Assembly (NCBI GenBank): GCA_013002375.1
Contig: JABDJW010000165.1
Coordinates: 1 to 7,079 of the forward strand
Reading direction: 5' to 3'
DNA length: 7,079 nt
From: Acidimicrobiales bacterium
Lineage (GTDB): Bacteria > Actinomycetota > Acidimicrobiia > Acidimicrobiales > SHLQ01
Shown piece after piece: positions 6,033 through 7,079 of the stretch. Both the position numbers and the translations under genes were made by a program. Each line of letters opens with the position of its first letter. Position 1 is the first letter of the stretch. Under the pieces are notes generated by a model. The model was given only the letters and a program-made list of their open reading frames with translations. It ran no database searches and was not told the origin of the DNA.

Positions 6033-6038
6033 ACCGTA
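6033..6038 (-). promoter_or_regulatory. Putative -10 element of the membrane-protein gene
   Basis: On the - strand TACGGT ends 8 nt before ATG 6024, the same hexamer and the same distance as at the RCC1 gene. The lack of any Shine-Dalgarno in the 8-nt gap (TTTCGGCG) favours a leaderless transcript. No -35 match is seen. Confidence 0.45.
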
Positions 6039-6051
6039 CCGGTCGGACCGG
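6039..6051. promoter_or_regulatory. Palindrome abutting the membrane-protein promoter
   Basis: CCGGTC (6039-6044), one base, then GACCGG (6046-6051) form a perfect 6-bp inverted repeat directly against the TACGGT hexamer. The position would suit an operator covering the spacer of the promoter. GC-rich DNA produces short palindromes by chance, so this is tentative. Confidence 0.3.
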
Positions 6052-6061
6052 CTCCGCCGGC

Positions 6062-6083
6062 GAACCGCTCCCCCGAGCGGCTC
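6062..6083 (-). terminator. Hairpin just downstream of tRNA-Pro
   Basis: On the - strand GAGCCGCTC, a GGGG loop and GAGCGGTTC form a 9-bp stem with one G-U pair. It starts 3 nt after the encoded CCA of the tRNA. A second small hairpin (5-bp stem, 6048-6060) follows. There is no T-run, so termination of the tRNA transcript here is plausible but not certain. Confidence 0.45.
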
Positions 6084-6086
6084 GTG

Positions 6087-6164
6087 TGGTCGGGCTGAGA
6101 GGATTTGAACCTCCGACCTTCGGTCCCCCAGACCGACGCGCTAACCAAGCTGCGCCACAGCCCG
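6087..6164 (-). tRNA. tRNA-Pro, anticodon GGG
   Basis: The - strand folds as a complete cloverleaf. The acceptor stem is CGGGCTG with CAGCCCG and the D stem is GCGC/GCGC. The anticodon stem is TCGGT/ACCGA around the loop CTGGGGG, giving anticodon GGG at 6127-6129. The T stem is GGAGG/CCTCT with loop TTCAAAT. The C1-G72 pair and discriminator A73 (6090) are typical of bacterial tRNA-Pro. CCA is encoded at 6087-6089. It decodes CCC and CCU proline codons, and CCC is frequent in this GC-rich DNA. Confidence 0.95.
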
Positions 6165-6174
6165 TAAGCCGAAC

Positions 6175-6180
6175 ATCGTA
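6175..6180 (-). promoter_or_regulatory. Putative -10 element of the tRNA-Pro gene
   Basis: TACGAT on the - strand lies 10 nt before the first base of the mature tRNA and matches the TANNNT pattern. A convincing -35 hexamer is not seen at standard spacing. Confidence 0.4.
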
Positions 6181-6214
6181 GTGCGCTCGCCACCGAACCC
6201 CACCGCTCCCCTTT

Positions 6215-6257
6215 CTGGTCCGCGGGCATGGCCGGAGAGGCCGCCGGTGCGGACCAG
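6215..6257. terminator. Nested inverted repeat downstream of the zinc-ribbon gene
   Basis: The arms 6215-6223 (CTGGTCCGC) and 6249-6257 (GCGGACCAG) are exact reverse complements 25 nt apart. Inside them GGCC (6230-6233) and GGCC (6238-6241) can pair around GGAGA. The structure lies 26 nt after the stop of the zinc-ribbon gene and upstream of the tRNA promoter, which suits a terminator that separates the two units. There is no T-tail. Confidence 0.5.
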
Positions 6258-6283
6258 TTCAGCCCTTGTCGGGGGGCTGCCCG

Positions 6284-6511
6284 CTACGTGAAGAGGCTGG
6301 CGATCAGTTGGAGCAGTCGAAAACCCAGGTAGAGCCCGGCACCGGCAACCATCAGCCAGAAGTGCCAGGGCACCTTCACCGGCTCGCGGGCGGTGGCCGC
6401 TGCTTCGGACGGCTCGGTCTCGGTGATCTCGCTGTCGCAGGTCGGGCAATGACCTTCGACCGTCACCGAGTTCGGGTTGTAGAACCGGTCGCACGGCTCA
6501 CACCAAGGCAT
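6284..6511 (-). CDS. Small zinc-ribbon protein with one transmembrane helix
   Basis: 75 residues. The N-terminus carries two CxxC pairs, CEPC (Cys4, Cys7) and CPTC (Cys22, Cys25), which would bind one zinc ion in a zinc-ribbon knuckle. An acidic, Ala-rich linker follows (about 28-44). Then comes one hydrophobic helix at about 49-74 (WHFWLMVAGAGLYLGFRL and on), so the ribbon probably sits in the cytoplasm at the membrane. No enzyme domain is present and the family is not one I can name. Start ATG 6511 keeps the first CxxC next to the N-terminus; no strong Shine-Dalgarno precedes it. It begins 44 nt after the stop of the SpoIIE-type phosphatase gene on the same strand, so the two may be co-transcribed. 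Confidence 0.8.
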   Translation of the reverse strand: MPWCEPCDRFYNPNSVTVEGHCPTCDSEITETEPSEAAATAREPVKVPWHFWLMVAGAGLYLGFRLLQLIASLFT

Positions 6512-6555
6512 CAGCCCAGTCTGCCAGCGGATCGACGCAATTCGTGGCGCGTCGG

Positions 6556-7079
6556 CTAGTTGCGGCGGACGGCGAGGATCGCGACGTCGTCGGCAATCGC
6601 ACCGCCGGCGAAATCGCGGGCCGAGTCGAGCAGCGACTTGCAGAGCACATCGGGGGCGATGCCCGGGTCGCGTTTCATGACCTGGGCAATTCGATCTTCG
6701 CCAAATTGCTCGTCGCTCCGGCGAGCCTCGGCCAGACCGTCGGTGTAGAGCAGCACGAAATCACCGGTGTTCATCGCGATCTCGCGGCTGAAGTAGGTCG
6801 ACTTCGAATCGAGCATGACCAGCGGACCGGTGGCTCGAAGCGGCTGGACTTCGCGTTCATGCCACAACCAGGCGGCCGGGTGTCCGGCCGACGCAAAGCG
6901 GAGGGTGCCGGCTTCGGTGTCGAACACGATGACCACGAGCGAGATGAACTCCTCGGTGCGGTCGACGTTGGAGAGCTGCTCGTTGAGTTCCTCGAGCGCC
7001 TGGGCCGGATCGCGAAACTGCCGGAGGAACACGCGGAGGAGGTACTTGGCCTGGAACGCGGTGATCGAGGCATCGATGC
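6556..7079 (-). CDS. SpoIIE/RsbU-type serine phosphatase, C-terminal part (5' end outside window)
   Basis: The frame stays open to the right edge, so the gene continues beyond the window; the GTG at 7032 is internal, since the codons before it (AFQAKYLLRV) match the family. The 174 visible residues cover the C-terminal half of a PPM/SpoIIE phosphatase domain, which uses Mn2+ or Mg2+ to dephosphorylate anti-sigma-factor antagonists. Family motifs visible: FASAGHPAAWLW, LLYTDGLAEAR followed by FGEDRI, and the metal-binding Asp pair in IADDVAILAV near the end. The N-terminal half, with the first metal-binding Asp-Gly motif and any PAS, GAF or response-regulator sensor, is not in the window. The protein ends just after the domain (VRRN), so no fused anti-sigma kinase follows. 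A role in stress or sigma-factor signalling is inferred from the family. Confidence 0.88.
   Translation of the reverse strand, partial: IDASITAFQAKYLLRVFLRQFRDPAQALEELNEQLSNVDRTEEFISLVVIVFDTEAGTLRFASAGHPAAWLWHEREVQPLRATGPLVMLDSKSTYFSREIAMNTGDFVLLYTDGLAEARRSDEQFGEDRIAQVMKRDPGIAPDVLCKSLLDSARDFAGGAIADDVAILAVRRN

Noticed and set aside
6087..6164. tRNA-Pro as an integration site for a mobile element
   Set aside because: No integrase, no repeated tRNA 3' end and no cargo-like genes are visible on either side.

Overview
The window is high-GC bacterial DNA. It uses GTG and TTG start codons, has dense coding on both strands, and carries secreted repeat proteins (PPC-like, RCC1 plus Calx-beta), a SpoIIE/RsbU-type phosphatase and a small zinc-ribbon membrane protein. 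Together these suggest an actinobacterium, perhaps of the Acidimicrobiia type. That placement is inferred from gene style and composition, not from a marker gene. No insertion sequence, integrase, CRISPR array or phage gene is visible.

Layout from left to right. (1) 1-1656, + strand: a lipoprotein-like exported protein, cut at its 5' end by the window edge, with three tandem beta-rich PPC-like units of about 117 residues. (2) 1657-1831: a convergent intergenic region with a perfect 14-bp-stem hairpin that can act on both strands. (3) 1832-3358, - strand: a secreted seven-repeat RCC1-type propeller with a C-terminal Calx-beta domain. (4) 3359-3417: a compact divergent promoter region. (5) 3418-4104, + strand: an orphan TOPRIM protein that resembles only the C-terminal part of GyrB/ParE and has altered catalytic motifs. 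(6) 4157-4867, + strand: a divergent UMP kinase (PyrH family) starting at TTG behind a strong GAGGAG. (7) 4864-6024, - strand: an uncharacterised polytopic membrane protein whose stop codon interleaves with that of the UMP kinase. (8) 6087-6164, - strand: tRNA-Pro(GGG) with encoded CCA. (9) 6284-6511, - strand: a 75-residue zinc-ribbon plus transmembrane protein. (10) 6556-7079, - strand: the C-terminal part of a SpoIIE/PP2C-type phosphatase that runs off the right edge.

The most unusual part is the 3.4-4.9 kb pair. A stand-alone GyrB-like TOPRIM protein lacks the ATPase half and has an Asn in the metal-binding DxDxD motif. It sits 52 nt upstream of a PyrH-family kinase that is not beside tsf or frr and has substitutions in normally conserved nucleotide-contact motifs. 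Three genes (RCC1 protein, TOPRIM protein, membrane protein) share a TANNNT hexamer exactly 8 nt before the start codon, which fits leaderless transcription. Functional coupling between neighbours is inference; most genes here look like independent transcription units.
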